From assembly GCA_003209585.1 (NCBI GenBank), contig QCQJ01000002.1, positions 1 to 64,000 on the forward strand: a DNA stretch of 64,000 nt, read 5' to 3'. The stretch's first letter is position 1; each line of letters begins with the position of its first letter. This DNA is from Prochlorococcus sp. AG-449-G23 (GTDB lineage Bacteria > Cyanobacteriota > Cyanobacteriia > PCC-6307 > Cyanobiaceae). Below the pieces are notes generated by a model that was not told the origin of the DNA, did no database searches, and worked only from the letters and a program-made list of their open reading frames with translations. Made by a program: the position numbers and the translations under genes. Shown in pieces: positions 54,225 to 64,000 of the stretch.

Positions 54225-54353
54225 TTGGTAATAATCGAATGGCTTTTTAACGGAAAAAGATCGAAAGAGGTAGTTTCCTTAAGAGAGGCAAAGCATAGAA
54301 GACTGCAATTAGAGGCTTTTGGAGCTATTATTTATTGGAGCGAAAGAATTTAA
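54225..54353 (+). CDS. Possible 42-aa conserved small protein (absent from ORF track)
   Basis: (TTG)VIIEWLFNGKRSKEVVSLREAKHRRLQLEAFGAIIYWSERI*; protein-like composition, in-frame stop just upstream. Confidence 0.5.
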   Translation: MVIIEWLFNGKRSKEVVSLREAKHRRLQLEAFGAIIYWSERI

Positions 54354-54470
54354 GTTTTTAAGGTTTTAGAGTTAGCAAAAAACATAAATGGATTAAATAT
54401 TAAATAAACTTATCTATTAAATAAATAATCCTTATTCAAGAATGCTAGTTTATTGTTCTGTTTTCTTAAT

Positions 54471-55376
54471 TTAAAGACTTGCAAACTCATAAACCCATTG
54501 ATTGTTAGAACAAATAACTTCTTTCTTTGTGTAGCTCATCGCAATTTTTTTTTCTTTATAAGCAACTTCGCCAATAAAAACCGGCCAAACAAACTGATCT
54601 CCTTCATATTTATGAATAATCCCTTGACTATCAAGAAATAATGGATCTCCTTTCTTAATCAATTTCCAATCTTGATTTATTCTTTCAGGGTGAATTAAGC
54701 CATCAATATTTCCTTTTTCATCTCTTGGATAATCTATACTCCCTTGATGAACGTGAACAACTAGTTCCTTTGGTAGTTCAATAAGGTTGTTTTTTAATTT
54801 ATCTATCTCTTCCCTTAAAGATCTAATTATTATTAAGAATCTATTTACAATGTCTTGATCATAAAAATTTTGAGCGACAGCTCCTATTTCAATGACTAAA
54901 CCACATGGCCAAGCTTCTACAAGAAAGCCTGTTTGGGCTTTGTCTTTTTCGTGCAAATAAATAGGCAATCCAAATTTATTCTGTAGTAATGCAGCTAAAC
55001 AAAAATCTTTGAATCTCCTCCCATACAAAACAATGCTTGTTCCCATATTTGCAGTAGTAGTATGCAAATCGATTGCAATTTGACAGGGTTTAGATCCGTC
55101 AATTCCAAATTCATCTACTAAAAAATTGGCTCTATTAGTTTCATAAAAGCTATTCTTGTGTTGATCAAAATTCTCCCTTTCTTTAAAAGATCTATTTAAA
55201 TCTACATCTATATATCTGCACCCTTTTTCATAGGCAACAGGATTACCTATGATGTACTCATACTCAATAGCATGATTTAAACTATTTTGCACTCTATTAA
55301 ATTGCTTAACCGCCCAAACAGGGTTAATTTCATTTCCATGAGTGCCTGAAACGATAAGTATTCTTTGAAGAGTCAT
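54471..55376 (-). CDS. Aspartoacylase/succinylglutamate desuccinylase family protein
   Basis: VSGTHGNEINPVW; YIDVDLNRSF; IAIDLHTTTANMG. Confidence 0.92.
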   Translation of the reverse strand: MTLQRILIVSGTHGNEINPVWAVKQFNRVQNSLNHAIEYEYIIGNPVAYEKGCRYIDVDLNRSFKERENFDQHKNSFYETNRANFLVDEFGIDGSKPCQIAIDLHTTTANMGTSIVLYGRRFKDFCLAALLQNKFGLPIYLHEKDKAQTGFLVEAWPCGLVIEIGAVAQNFYDQDIVNRFLIIIRSLREEIDKLKNNLIELPKELVVHVHQGSIDYPRDEKGNIDGLIHPERINQDWKLIKKGDPLFLDSQGIIHKYEGDQFVWPVFIGEVAYKEKKIAMSYTKKEVICSNNQWVYEFASL

Positions 55377-55399
55377 TTTTTCTTTAAAAATAAAATTTT

Positions 55400-56344
55400 A
55401 TGCAAAATAAATACCTTATAAAGGCCTCCAGAAAATTCTGGTTTTGGTTTTGGACCCAATTAATGAATGGCTTCGCACCATCAGATTTATATGGTAATTA
55501 TAAAAGGCCTAAAGGTATAGCAATTGATAGTGAATACGATATTAATAATGAAAATGGGCAAATTTATTTATTGGTCGGGAATTCTTGTCCATGGTGTCAA
55601 AGAACTTTACTAGTCCACAAAATAAAACATTTATCTAAAAAAGTTAAAGTTATTTTTTTAAAAGCAGATGTTGAGCATGGCGAATGGATTTTCAATACAA
55701 AGATTAAGGGATGTATGAGACTTTCAGACCTTTACAAAAAAGCTACTAAAAAGATTATTTTTAGAGCGACATTACCTCTTCTAATTAGTTTTGTAAAAGA
55801 TGAAGTAAATATTTTGTCTAATGAAAGTTCACAGATCATAAAACTACTCAATTTAATAAAAATGCAATCAAAATATAAGATATTAACTATTAAAGACTGT
55901 AATCAAAAATTTTTAGATTTAATTAATAACAGCATTAATGATGGCGTATATAAATGTGGTTTCGCCAGAAACCAGTCAGCTTACGAAAAAGCAAGTCAAA
56001 ATCTTTTCGCAGCTATAAATGAAGTTGAAAATTTACTAAAGAAAAACAAAGGGGACTGGATTTTTGGAGAAGAGTTAACCTACGCAGATATTTACCTTTT
56101 TCCAACGCTTATAAGATGGGAATTGATATATAGCAAACTTTTCAAATGTACTGAACAAGAACTATCAAGTTTCGAACAGATTATTGAATGGAGATTAAAA
56201 TTCTTTAAATTATCTAATGTAAATAGGACATGCTTCGATAATGAATGGAAAAAAGATTACTACAAAGCTTTATTCCCTTTAAACCCAAATCAACTAATCC
56301 CAGTTTTACCATCTTTAGAGGAAATAATGAGATTAGAGTCCTAA
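55400..56344 (+). CDS. Glutathione S-transferase-like protein
   Basis: NSCPWCQRTLLVHKIKHL (CPWC) and C-terminal GST helix region YADIYLFPTLIRWE. Confidence 0.82.
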   Translation: MQNKYLIKASRKFWFWFWTQLMNGFAPSDLYGNYKRPKGIAIDSEYDINNENGQIYLLVGNSCPWCQRTLLVHKIKHLSKKVKVIFLKADVEHGEWIFNTKIKGCMRLSDLYKKATKKIIFRATLPLLISFVKDEVNILSNESSQIIKLLNLIKMQSKYKILTIKDCNQKFLDLINNSINDGVYKCGFARNQSAYEKASQNLFAAINEVENLLKKNKGDWIFGEELTYADIYLFPTLIRWELIYSKLFKCTEQELSSFEQIIEWRLKFFKLSNVNRTCFDNEWKKDYYKALFPLNPNQLIPVLPSLEEIMRLES

Positions 56345-56472
56345 ATAAATACATAAATCAATTTCAAAAAAATAATGATGTTGTAATGAACACTTATTTA
56401 GTTCATAGATAATGCAATTTCATTAGAAATTAACTATGTTGTATATGTCTACTAAAGTACGAAAAGCTTAAA

Positions 56473-56691
56473 ATGAAATCCATTGACGAACACATCCAAA
56501 AAGATCAATCGGAAATCGAATCTGCAAAAGCAGAGGGCAATCTTCCAAAGGTCAGACATTTAACTGAAGAGCTAAAAGAACTCGAAGAATATAAGGATCA
56601 TCATCCTGAGGATAAACATGACCCTAATGCTTTGGAACTATTCTGCGATGCCAACCCGGATGAGCCAGAATGTCTTGTTTATGATGATTAA
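56473..56691 (+). CDS. cp12: CP12 regulatory protein
   Basis: C-terminal ALELFCDANPDEPECLVYDD Cys pair. Confidence 0.92.
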   Translation: MKSIDEHIQKDQSEIESAKAEGNLPKVRHLTEELKELEEYKDHHPEDKHDPNALELFCDANPDEPECLVYDD

Positions 56692-56720
56692 GTTTTTATT
56701 TGATAAATAATACACAATAA

Positions 56721-56748
56721 AAAAAAGGGCTCTAAAAGCCCTTTTTTT
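56721..56748. terminator. Bidirectional terminator after cp12
   Basis: AAGGGCT-CTAAA-AGCCCTT with A and T tracts on either side. Confidence 0.8.
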
Positions 56749-56763
56749 ATTTTTTAAATTCTA

Positions 56764-56946
56764 TTAGTAATCTCTATTAAAGTCAGATGGACTTCCTGTA
56801 AGGGAACATACAACCGACTCCTCATTTTTCATTTCCTTGACTTCTACAATTGGTCTTCCCATTTTCTTCAAAACCTCAATATCTTGAATGGTTTGACATC
56901 TAGCTATTATTTTTCCTTGTTGATCAAAGCAAGTATAGAAATTCAT
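56764..56946 (-). CDS. Small hypothetical protein (60 aa)
   Basis: MNFYTCFDQQGKIIARCQTIQDIEVLKKMGRPIVEVKEMKNEESVVCSLTGSPSDFNRDY. Confidence 0.6.
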   Translation of the reverse strand: MNFYTCFDQQGKIIARCQTIQDIEVLKKMGRPIVEVKEMKNEESVVCSLTGSPSDFNRDY

Positions 56947-57032
56947 ATTGTGTTTAAAGAAGTATCTTATTTATTACTAATTTTCATTATTAAATCAAGT
57001 GTATTTTTTTACAAAAAAATTTTTAATTTAAG

Positions 57033-58016
57033 TTAGATCCTTTTCCATACTTCAGAAAGCAGTGAAGATAAACCTTTTTTTAAAGATGAAGAAATAACTA
57101 AAACTTTCTTTTTAGATAAATCTTCTAAATTTTTTGAAATTATTTTTAAGTAATCATCATCTACCAGCTCCATTTTATTCAATACTATTATCCTATCTTT
57201 ATCTAAAAGACCTTTCCCATATTTTTTTAATTCCTGCTCAATTATCTCAAAATCATGTAAAGGATTTTCTGCAATTGCATCAATTAAGTGAACAAGTATC
57301 TTCGTTCTTTGGATGTGCCTTAGAAAATCATGCCCTAAACCTACTCCATCAGCTGCCCCTGATATTAATCCGGGAATATCCGCAAAAAGGCAACCATTCC
57401 CATCAATTTTTCTTACTACACCTAAGTTAGGTATTAGAGTGGTGAAAGGATAATTTGCAATTTTTGGACGGGCAGATGACAAAACGGAAATCAAAGTACT
57501 TTTCCCAGCATTTGGGAGGCCTATAATCCCAACCTCTGCAAGAAGTTTTAGTTCTAATTGAACCTCCCATATCTCACCATCTTTTCCTTCAGTGCATGAT
57601 TCTGGGGCTCTATTTTGATTACTTAAATAATAAGCATTACCATGTCCACCTCTTCCTCCAATGGCAATAGTTAAACTCTGTTTATCTTTAGTTAAGTCTC
57701 CTAAAATAATGCCGGTTTTAATATCCCTTATTTCTGTACCACAGGGAACTTTAAGGATTGTATCCTCACCTGAAGAACCTGATCTCTTATTAGGACCTCC
57801 TTTGCATCCATCTTCAGCAATTATTTCACGTTTGAATTTGAAATCTAATAATGTTTGAAGATTATTATCAGCCATCAAAATAACTGAACCCCCTCTGCCA
57901 CCATTTCCCCCCGAAGGTCCTCCAGCAGGAACGAATTTTTCTCTTCTAAATGAAACTATTCCATTTCCACCTTTTCCAGCTTTAAGAATAATGTTTGCTT
58001 GATCAATAAATTGCAC
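57033..58016 (-). CDS. obgE: GTPase Obg/CgtA
   Basis: Glycine-rich Obg fold; [24 protein letters not shown]. Confidence 0.96.
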   Translation of the reverse strand: MQFIDQANIILKAGKGGNGIVSFRREKFVPAGGPSGGNGGRGGSVILMADNNLQTLLDFKFKREIIAEDGCKGGPNKRSGSSGEDTILKVPCGTEIRDIKTGIILGDLTKDKQSLTIAIGGRGGHGNAYYLSNQNRAPESCTEGKDGEIWEVQLELKLLAEVGIIGLPNAGKSTLISVLSSARPKIANYPFTTLIPNLGVVRKIDGNGCLFADIPGLISGAADGVGLGHDFLRHIQRTKILVHLIDAIAENPLHDFEIIEQELKKYGKGLLDKDRIIVLNKMELVDDDYLKIISKNLEDLSKKKVLVISSSLKKGLSSLLSEVWKRI

Positions 58017-58056
58017 TTAATAAGCTTATTAAATTGTTTTCTAGGTATTTTAAATT

Positions 58057-60486
58057 TTATTTTATCCACGCAATACTGCAACCAGGTCCACCCTCGTTGT
58101 TGGCTGCATCTTCAATCTTATCAACATAATTTAAACCTGATAACCAATTTCTTAGTCCTTTTTTTAATTTCCCTGTGCCAATTCCATGAACAATCCATAG
58201 TGGTCCATGAAATTTTCTAATTTTTTCCTCAATAATTATTTCGGCTTCATGAACTCTTAGCCCTCTTACGTCAATTGTATTTTTACTAGTTCTAACTTTA
58301 GAAAAAGAAAAATCTTCTCTTGTAGACTTGATCTCAATTTTTGACCTATTGAAATTAGGCTTTTCTCCATTAATACCTTCAAAGTCATTTACAGATAATG
58401 TGCTTCTGAATGAACCACATTTAACTTCATAAAAACCACCTTTTTTATCTAAATCTACAATTTGTCCAATACTATTTAGACTTTTAATTTTTACAAAATC
58501 GCCTACCTGAGGATTCCATGATATTGACTTTTCAAATTTTTTTTGGGTTAGATGTTCCGTCTCAATTTCCTTTAATCTTTTTCCAATAATTCTCGTATCC
58601 TCTCCATTAACATTTTTATCTCTTAATTTTTTTATCAAATCTATTACCTCTTTTTTAGCGGATACAATATGTTTTGATAATTTAGACCTTTCAATTTCCT
58701 GAATTTTTTCAGCATTTATTTTTTGATATTCATAATTTCTCTTCAGTTCATCATGTAATATTTCCGTCCTTGCAATCAGTTCTGCAGCTGCTTCTGCAGA
58801 ATTTTGTTGTTTAATCCTCTCTTCCTCAAGTCCTTTTATAATACTGTTAATATTATCAACTTCTTTTGGCTTTAGATAATTTGCAGCTTCATTGAGTATG
58901 CTTTCATCGAGACCAATTCTCTTTGAAATTGACAACGCATTACTTCTCCCAGGAATACCCCAGTTGAGTATATATTTTGGCTTCAAAGAATCCTCATCAA
59001 AGGCAACTGATACGTTTTCGAATCTTGAGTCATTATATTTTAAAGCCTTAATATCTCCATAATGTGTAGTTGCTAAAGTGATATCAGATTTGTTTGCAAA
59101 TTCTTTTAATAAAGCCATCGCAAGAGCACTTCCTTCAAGAGGATCTGTACCAGATCCAATCTCATCTAACAAAACAACTGATAATCCTTTCTTATTATCA
59201 AGTGAATCTAATATCCCTTTTATGCGGGATATATGCCCACTGAAGGTAGATAAATTTTCTTCTAATGATTGATTATCTCCTATATCCACAAATATATTTT
59301 GACAAAAAGGGATAATAGGATTATTAGTTGAGGGTATCAATAACCCTGCTCTAGCCATAAGTAAAGCCAAACCCAACCCTTTTAAAGCTGCCGTTTTACC
59401 TCCAGTATTTGGACCTGTAATAGCTACAACCTTAATATTTCTATTTATATGAAAATCTACAGCCACTGGCAGAGGGGCTCCTTTTTTCTTATGTTCCCAA
59501 ATCAATAAAGGATGAGAAAACCCAATTAAAGAAATAATAGGATTTTTCTCAAACTTAGGAGTTTTGCCTCCAATCCATTTCGAATATCTTGAACGAGTTA
59601 GAGCATTTTCTAATCTCAATAAAATGGATGCCATTTCAATAAGATTTTCTGAATTATCACTAACAACTTGGGACCATTTCTTAAGTAATTTAAATTCTTC
59701 TGCTGTGATCCTAGCCTCTAAAGAAGCAATCTTATTACCTTTAGTTACTACACTTTCAGGCTCAAAATATACTGTATTTCCTGAAGATGAAGAGTCATGA
59801 ATTATGCCTTTAAATTTATCTACATAATTAACTTTCACTGCTAAAACAGGCCTACCATATCGATCTCCAATAGTATTATCTTGCAAATAAGCTAAATTCT
59901 TTTGAATAAACTTCTCAACTAATATTTTTCTTTCAAGTTTCTTAGATAATAATTCTTTTCTAAGAATAGATAGTTTATTACTAGCATTGTCTGAAATCCT
60001 TCCATTAGATTCAATGCCTTTCTTAAAAATCGTTTCGATATTCTGATGGTCAATTAAATTTTTTGTAAATGATGAAATATAAGGCCTTTGTTCAAAATCT
60101 AATAAGATTTTTTTTAAATTTCTAGCTGCAGCAATTGTTTTCGCTACTTCTAATAATTCAGAAGATGAAATTACACCTCCCTTGGAACAAATTTCAATAT
60201 TTCTACTAATATCAAAAACACCAGAAAAACTAATTGATTGATCTAAATTATTTTCTAGCTCATTTATTTCAACAGTTTCATTCAAAAGTCTTTTAGATGA
60301 TTCGTATTCTGAAGGAATACCAAAACTTAAAATTGCTCGTCTACCCATTTCCGTTGAGGCGAATGAAGATAAATGCTTTTTTAATGAATCCCACTCTAAA
60401 AGGCTTATAGATTCTTCTTCTAAGGTGTTAATTAAATATGATTTTTTAGAATAACTTTTCTCTTGCATACAAAAAAAAAGAATCAA
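58057..60486 (-). CDS. mutS2: Endonuclease MutS2
   Basis: ITGPNTGGKTAALKGLGLALLMARAGL; C-terminal Smr domain IDVRGLRVHEAEIII...WIVHGIGTGKLKKGLRNWL. Confidence 0.95.
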   Translation of the reverse strand: MILFFCMQEKSYSKKSYLINTLEEESISLLEWDSLKKHLSSFASTEMGRRAILSFGIPSEYESSKRLLNETVEINELENNLDQSISFSGVFDISRNIEICSKGGVISSSELLEVAKTIAAARNLKKILLDFEQRPYISSFTKNLIDHQNIETIFKKGIESNGRISDNASNKLSILRKELLSKKLERKILVEKFIQKNLAYLQDNTIGDRYGRPVLAVKVNYVDKFKGIIHDSSSSGNTVYFEPESVVTKGNKIASLEARITAEEFKLLKKWSQVVSDNSENLIEMASILLRLENALTRSRYSKWIGGKTPKFEKNPIISLIGFSHPLLIWEHKKKGAPLPVAVDFHINRNIKVVAITGPNTGGKTAALKGLGLALLMARAGLLIPSTNNPIIPFCQNIFVDIGDNQSLEENLSTFSGHISRIKGILDSLDNKKGLSVVLLDEIGSGTDPLEGSALAMALLKEFANKSDITLATTHYGDIKALKYNDSRFENVSVAFDEDSLKPKYILNWGIPGRSNALSISKRIGLDESILNEAANYLKPKEVDNINSIIKGLEEERIKQQNSAEAAAELIARTEILHDELKRNYEYQKINAEKIQEIERSKLSKHIVSAKKEVIDLIKKLRDKNVNGEDTRIIGKRLKEIETEHLTQKKFEKSISWNPQVGDFVKIKSLNSIGQIVDLDKKGGFYEVKCGSFRSTLSVNDFEGINGEKPNFNRSKIEIKSTREDFSFSKVRTSKNTIDVRGLRVHEAEIIIEEKIRKFHGPLWIVHGIGTGKLKKGLRNWLSGLNYVDKIEDAANNEGGPGCSIAWIK

Positions 60487-60869
60487 ACATTCGATTGAAT
60501 CCCTTCAGGAGGAACATAAAGCATCTCAAGCCAGTTTCCTTCAGTATCCTTCATATAAAAAGATGCTGTTCCATCTCTATGCTCATGTAAAGGACCAACT
60601 TTTACACCAGAATTTTTTAAATCATTTTGAATATTTTCCACTTCTTTTTTATTTTCAAAATGAAAAGCAAAGTGAGGTCCTGCAGCTTTATAGCTTGGAC
60701 CTAACAAAGCAAGTCCATCTTTCCCTTTACCAGCTTCCAAATAAGACCAATCTTTATCTTCCCAAACTAAATTCATACCAAGCTTAATATAAAAAGATTT
60801 CGCCCTTTCGAGATTCTCTACTCTAAGTGCAATGTGACCAATCCTATTTACTCCTTGTGAAAACTTCAA
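60483..60869 (-). CDS. Glyoxalase/VOC family protein
   Basis: NRIGHIALRVENLERAKSFYIKLG; FYMKDTEGNWLEML. Confidence 0.9.
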   Translation of the reverse strand: MKFSQGVNRIGHIALRVENLERAKSFYIKLGMNLVWEDKDWSYLEAGKGKDGLALLGPSYKAAGPHFAFHFENKKEVENIQNDLKNSGVKVGPLHEHRDGTASFYMKDTEGNWLEMLYVPPEGIQSNV

Positions 60870-60932
60870 AACAAAGCAGTTAATTTATTACTTATCTTAA
60901 GAATAAACCAAATTTTTGTTAATAATGAGTTT

Positions 60933-61934
60933 TTAAGTATCCTGCAACCATTGAGATGCATCACAAGCATGATAAGTCAGTATTAATTTTGCTCCTGCTC
61001 TTTTAAAACTAAGCAATGTTTCTAAAACAATATCTTTTTCGTTAATCCAGTTCTTCATAGCAGCAGACTTTACCATGGAATACTCCCCACTAACGTTGTA
61101 TGCAGCTATAGGTTTATTTGAAAAAGTGCTTAATCTATAAACAATATCCAAGTATGAAATTCCTGGTTTTACCATCAAAATATCAGCTCCTTCATACTGA
61201 TCCAATGCAGATTCAATTAAAGCCTCTTTTGAATTGGCAGGATCCATTTGATATGTAGACTTATTATCTGGAATTATTTTTGTGCTATTTTCTCTTGGAG
61301 CTGAATCTAAAGCAGTTCTAAAAGGACCGTAATAAGCAGATGAATATTTTGCTGTATAACTAATAATACCTACATCACTAAATCCTTGACTATCAAGAGT
61401 AGTCCTAATTGCGCCAACTCTCCCATCCATCATGTCACTAGGGCCAATAAAATCTGCTCCGGCTCTGGCTTGTGTTAAAGCTTGTTTTTTTAAAATTTCA
61501 ATTGTTTCATCATTCAATATTTTTCCAGTTTCATCAACTAATCCATCATGTCCATCGCACGAGTATGGGTCCAAGGCAACATCTGTCATTATTGCCATAT
61601 CTGGAATCTCTTTTTTTAATATTTTAATAGTTTTAGGAATTAAGCCTTCTTCATTAAAACACTCTGCGCCATCTTCAGTCTTTAAGCTATCGTTTATTTT
61701 TGGAAAAAGAACAATACATCTTATTCCTAATTCCCATGCCCTAGTGACCTCATTTATTAAGCCATTAATATCCCATCTAAAAGTTCCTGGCATTGCAGAA
61801 ATTTCCTCTTTAAAATCTTTTTCATGAATAAATAATGGATATATAAAGTCCGAAGCTTTTAGGTGGTTTTCTCTTACCATTTCTCTAATTGCCTCAGTCC
61901 TTCTTAATCTTCTTGGACGAATAATCGAATTCAT
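60933..61934 (-). CDS. hemB: Delta-aminolevulinic acid dehydratase
   Basis: RPRRLRRTEAIREMVREN; ALDPYSCDGHDG; GADILMVKPG. Confidence 0.96.
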   Translation of the reverse strand: MNSIIRPRRLRRTEAIREMVRENHLKASDFIYPLFIHEKDFKEEISAMPGTFRWDINGLINEVTRAWELGIRCIVLFPKINDSLKTEDGAECFNEEGLIPKTIKILKKEIPDMAIMTDVALDPYSCDGHDGLVDETGKILNDETIEILKKQALTQARAGADFIGPSDMMDGRVGAIRTTLDSQGFSDVGIISYTAKYSSAYYGPFRTALDSAPRENSTKIIPDNKSTYQMDPANSKEALIESALDQYEGADILMVKPGISYLDIVYRLSTFSNKPIAAYNVSGEYSMVKSAAMKNWINEKDIVLETLLSFKRAGAKLILTYHACDASQWLQDT

Positions 61935-62157
61935 TTGAATATTATTTAGGTTGAAAAATATTTATCTAATACATTAATCGCTTGCATCGCATATAAATCA
62001 ATCTGAGACTCCTTTTGTTCAGGAAAATTAACTAAAGTTTATTTAGTGAGAGCAAAAAAAGTTACAAAAATATTTTGCACTTACTTCATTCTTCACAAAT
62101 TTACGTCATAAAGAGATAATATCTTTTAGTTAAGTATTTTTTTAAAGGAGAGAATCT

Positions 62158-63813
62158 TTGCGAATAATTAATGGATTTCACTTAAAGAATGTAAGAGGCG
62201 ATATTCTTGGAGGGATCACTGCCGCAGTGGTAGCTCTACCTCTAGCTCTTGCTTTTGGTAATGCTGCGTTAGGACCTGGCGGAGCAATTTATGGGCTATA
62301 TGGTGCTGTAGTTGTTGGTTTTTTAGCGGCATTATTCGGCGGAACACCTGCTCAAGTTAGTGGACCTACCGGTCCTATGAGTGTAACTGTTGCTGGAGTA
62401 GTAGCAGGCTTAGCAGCTGTAGGAGTTCCACGAGATCTGTCTGCAGGACAAATTTTACCTTTAGTGATGGCAGCTGTAGTAATTGGCGGTGTACTGCAAA
62501 TATTATTCGGGATTCTAAAACTAGGAAAGTACATTACGTTAGTTCCATATTCTGTTGTTTCAGGATTCATGTCTGGCATTGGAGTAATAATCATTGCACT
62601 TCAGATCGGTCCATTACTAGGAATTAGCACTAGAGGTGGAGTAGTCGAATCTTTATCAACTGTATTTTCAAATTTCCAGCCCAACGGTGCTGCTATTGGA
62701 GTGGCGATAATGACACTAGGGATAGTATTTCTAACTCCTAGAAAAATAAGTCAATGGGTTCCTTCTCCTCTCTTGGCCCTATTGATAGTAACTCCAATAT
62801 CAATATTAATTTTTGGAGATGGTGCTATTGATAGAATTGGAGAAATTCCAAGGGGAGTTCCATCTTTAAATTTCCCAAGTTTTAATCAATATTTTCCAAT
62901 TATTTTCAAGGCAGGATTAGTCCTCGCAGTACTTGGTGCAATTGACTCTTTACTGACATCTCTTGTAGCAGACAATATCTCACAAACAAAACATAATTCT
63001 GATAGAGAACTTATTGGTCAAGGGATAGGAAATGCTGTTGCAGGTCTTTTTTCAGGTTTACCTGGAGCAGGGGCAACAATGAGGACAGTTATAAATGTTA
63101 AATCTGGAGGCTCAACTCCCATTTCTGGTATGGTTCACTCAGTTGTGTTGTTGATAGTTTTAGTCGGTGCAGGACCTTTAGCTGAGCAAATACCAACTGC
63201 GTTGCTCGCAGGAATTCTTATAAAAGTTGGTCTAGATATCATTGATTGGGGATTCTTGAGGAGGGCTCACAAGTTATCTTTAAAAACTTCAGTCGTAATG
63301 TACGGCGTACTTCTAATGACTGTTTTTTGGGATTTAATTTGGGCTGTTTTGGTAGGTGTATTCATAGCAAATATGCTCACTATTGATTCAATAACCGAAA
63401 CTCAACTAGAAGGTATGGATGAGGATAATCCTTTATCAAAAGATGATCAAGCAAAAAATGCATTACCTGCAGATGAAAAAGCAATATTAGATAGATGTTC
63501 AGGCGAGGTAATGCTATTTAGACTTAAAGGACCACTTAGTTTTGGAGCAGCTAAAGGGATATCTGAGAGAATGATGCTTGTAAGAAACTACAAAGTTCTG
63601 ATATTAGATATCACTGATGTACCACGACTTGGAGTAACGGCGACTCTGGCAATAGAAGATATGATGCAAGAAGCAAAAAATAATTCTAGAAAAGCATTTG
63701 TTGCTGGTGCTAATGAAAAAGTAAAAGATAGATTAGCTAAGTTTGGAGTTGAAGGCATTATTGAAACAAGAAAAGAAGCTTTGGAAACTGCTCTAAATGA
63801 AATAGCCAAGTAA
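62158..63813 (+). CDS. SulP family anion transporter (BicA-like bicarbonate transporter candidate) with STAS domain
   Basis: GDILGGITAAVVALPLALAFG; C-terminal STAS ILDITDVPRLGVTATLAIED; TTG start. Confidence 0.9.
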   Translation: MRIINGFHLKNVRGDILGGITAAVVALPLALAFGNAALGPGGAIYGLYGAVVVGFLAALFGGTPAQVSGPTGPMSVTVAGVVAGLAAVGVPRDLSAGQILPLVMAAVVIGGVLQILFGILKLGKYITLVPYSVVSGFMSGIGVIIIALQIGPLLGISTRGGVVESLSTVFSNFQPNGAAIGVAIMTLGIVFLTPRKISQWVPSPLLALLIVTPISILIFGDGAIDRIGEIPRGVPSLNFPSFNQYFPIIFKAGLVLAVLGAIDSLLTSLVADNISQTKHNSDRELIGQGIGNAVAGLFSGLPGAGATMRTVINVKSGGSTPISGMVHSVVLLIVLVGAGPLAEQIPTALLAGILIKVGLDIIDWGFLRRAHKLSLKTSVVMYGVLLMTVFWDLIWAVLVGVFIANMLTIDSITETQLEGMDEDNPLSKDDQAKNALPADEKAILDRCSGEVMLFRLKGPLSFGAAKGISERMMLVRNYKVLILDITDVPRLGVTATLAIEDMMQEAKNNSRKAFVAGANEKVKDRLAKFGVEGIIETRKEALETALNEIAK

Positions 63814-63816
63814 TTT

Positions 63817-64000
63817 ATGGAAATAAATCCAATTCTGCAAAATGTATTAGCCCCGCCAGTTCTTTTCTTTTTGATTGGAACAATATCAGTACTCTTTAAA
63901 TCTGATTTAGAAATACCAGCTCCATTACCTAAACTCTTCTCCTTATATCTACTACTAGCTATTGGGTTTAAAGGAGGTATAGAGATACAGAAAAGTGGTT
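63817..64000 (+). CDS. sbtA: SbtA-like sodium-dependent bicarbonate transporter, 3' truncated by window edge
   Basis: MEINPILQNVLAPPVLFFLIGTISVLFKSDLEIPAPLPKLFSLYLLLAIGFKGGIEIQKSG. Confidence 0.88.
   Translation, partial: MEINPILQNVLAPPVLFFLIGTISVLFKSDLEIPAPLPKLFSLYLLLAIGFKGGIEIQKSG

Noticed and set aside
61432-61827. 131-aa plus-strand ORF inside hemB
   Set aside because: Antisense to conserved hemB; no independent family signature
1-64000. CRISPR arrays, transposases, integrases, phage modules or a genomic island
   Set aside because: No direct-repeat arrays, IS-type ORFs, or islands of atypical composition seen; all three tRNAs are flanked by ordinary core genes

Overview
The window is AT-rich (~30% GC by eye) core backbone of a marine picocyanobacterium. 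Gene content and small photosystem proteins match high-light Prochlorococcus: psbA, psbO, psbH/N, psbI, psbK, ntcA, amt1, cp12, a SulP-sbtA pair and crtR. It is densely packed with about 73 CDS and 3 tRNAs (Met-CAU, Arg-ACG, Leu-UAG). I saw no CRISPR array, IS element, prophage or genomic island. The ORF track misses psbK, psbI and psbN because they are shorter than 60 aa. It also truncates crtR and the 3-methyladenine DNA glycosylase at the 5' end, and splits a DUF3084 gene at a 9-T homopolymer. The most interesting signals are: two genes whose conserved N-terminal reading frame has no ATG/GTG/TTG start; the homopolymer frameshift; a structured, promoter-preceded leader or sRNA upstream of a DUF3155 gene; tandem hairpins in the psbA leader; a perfect 10-bp inverted repeat between ntcA and a CobO-like gene lacking Walker A; and a possible 42-aa ORF upstream of psbA. 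I found no convincing evidence of a wholly new multi-gene system. Product names come from recognising protein families by eye; no database search was run.
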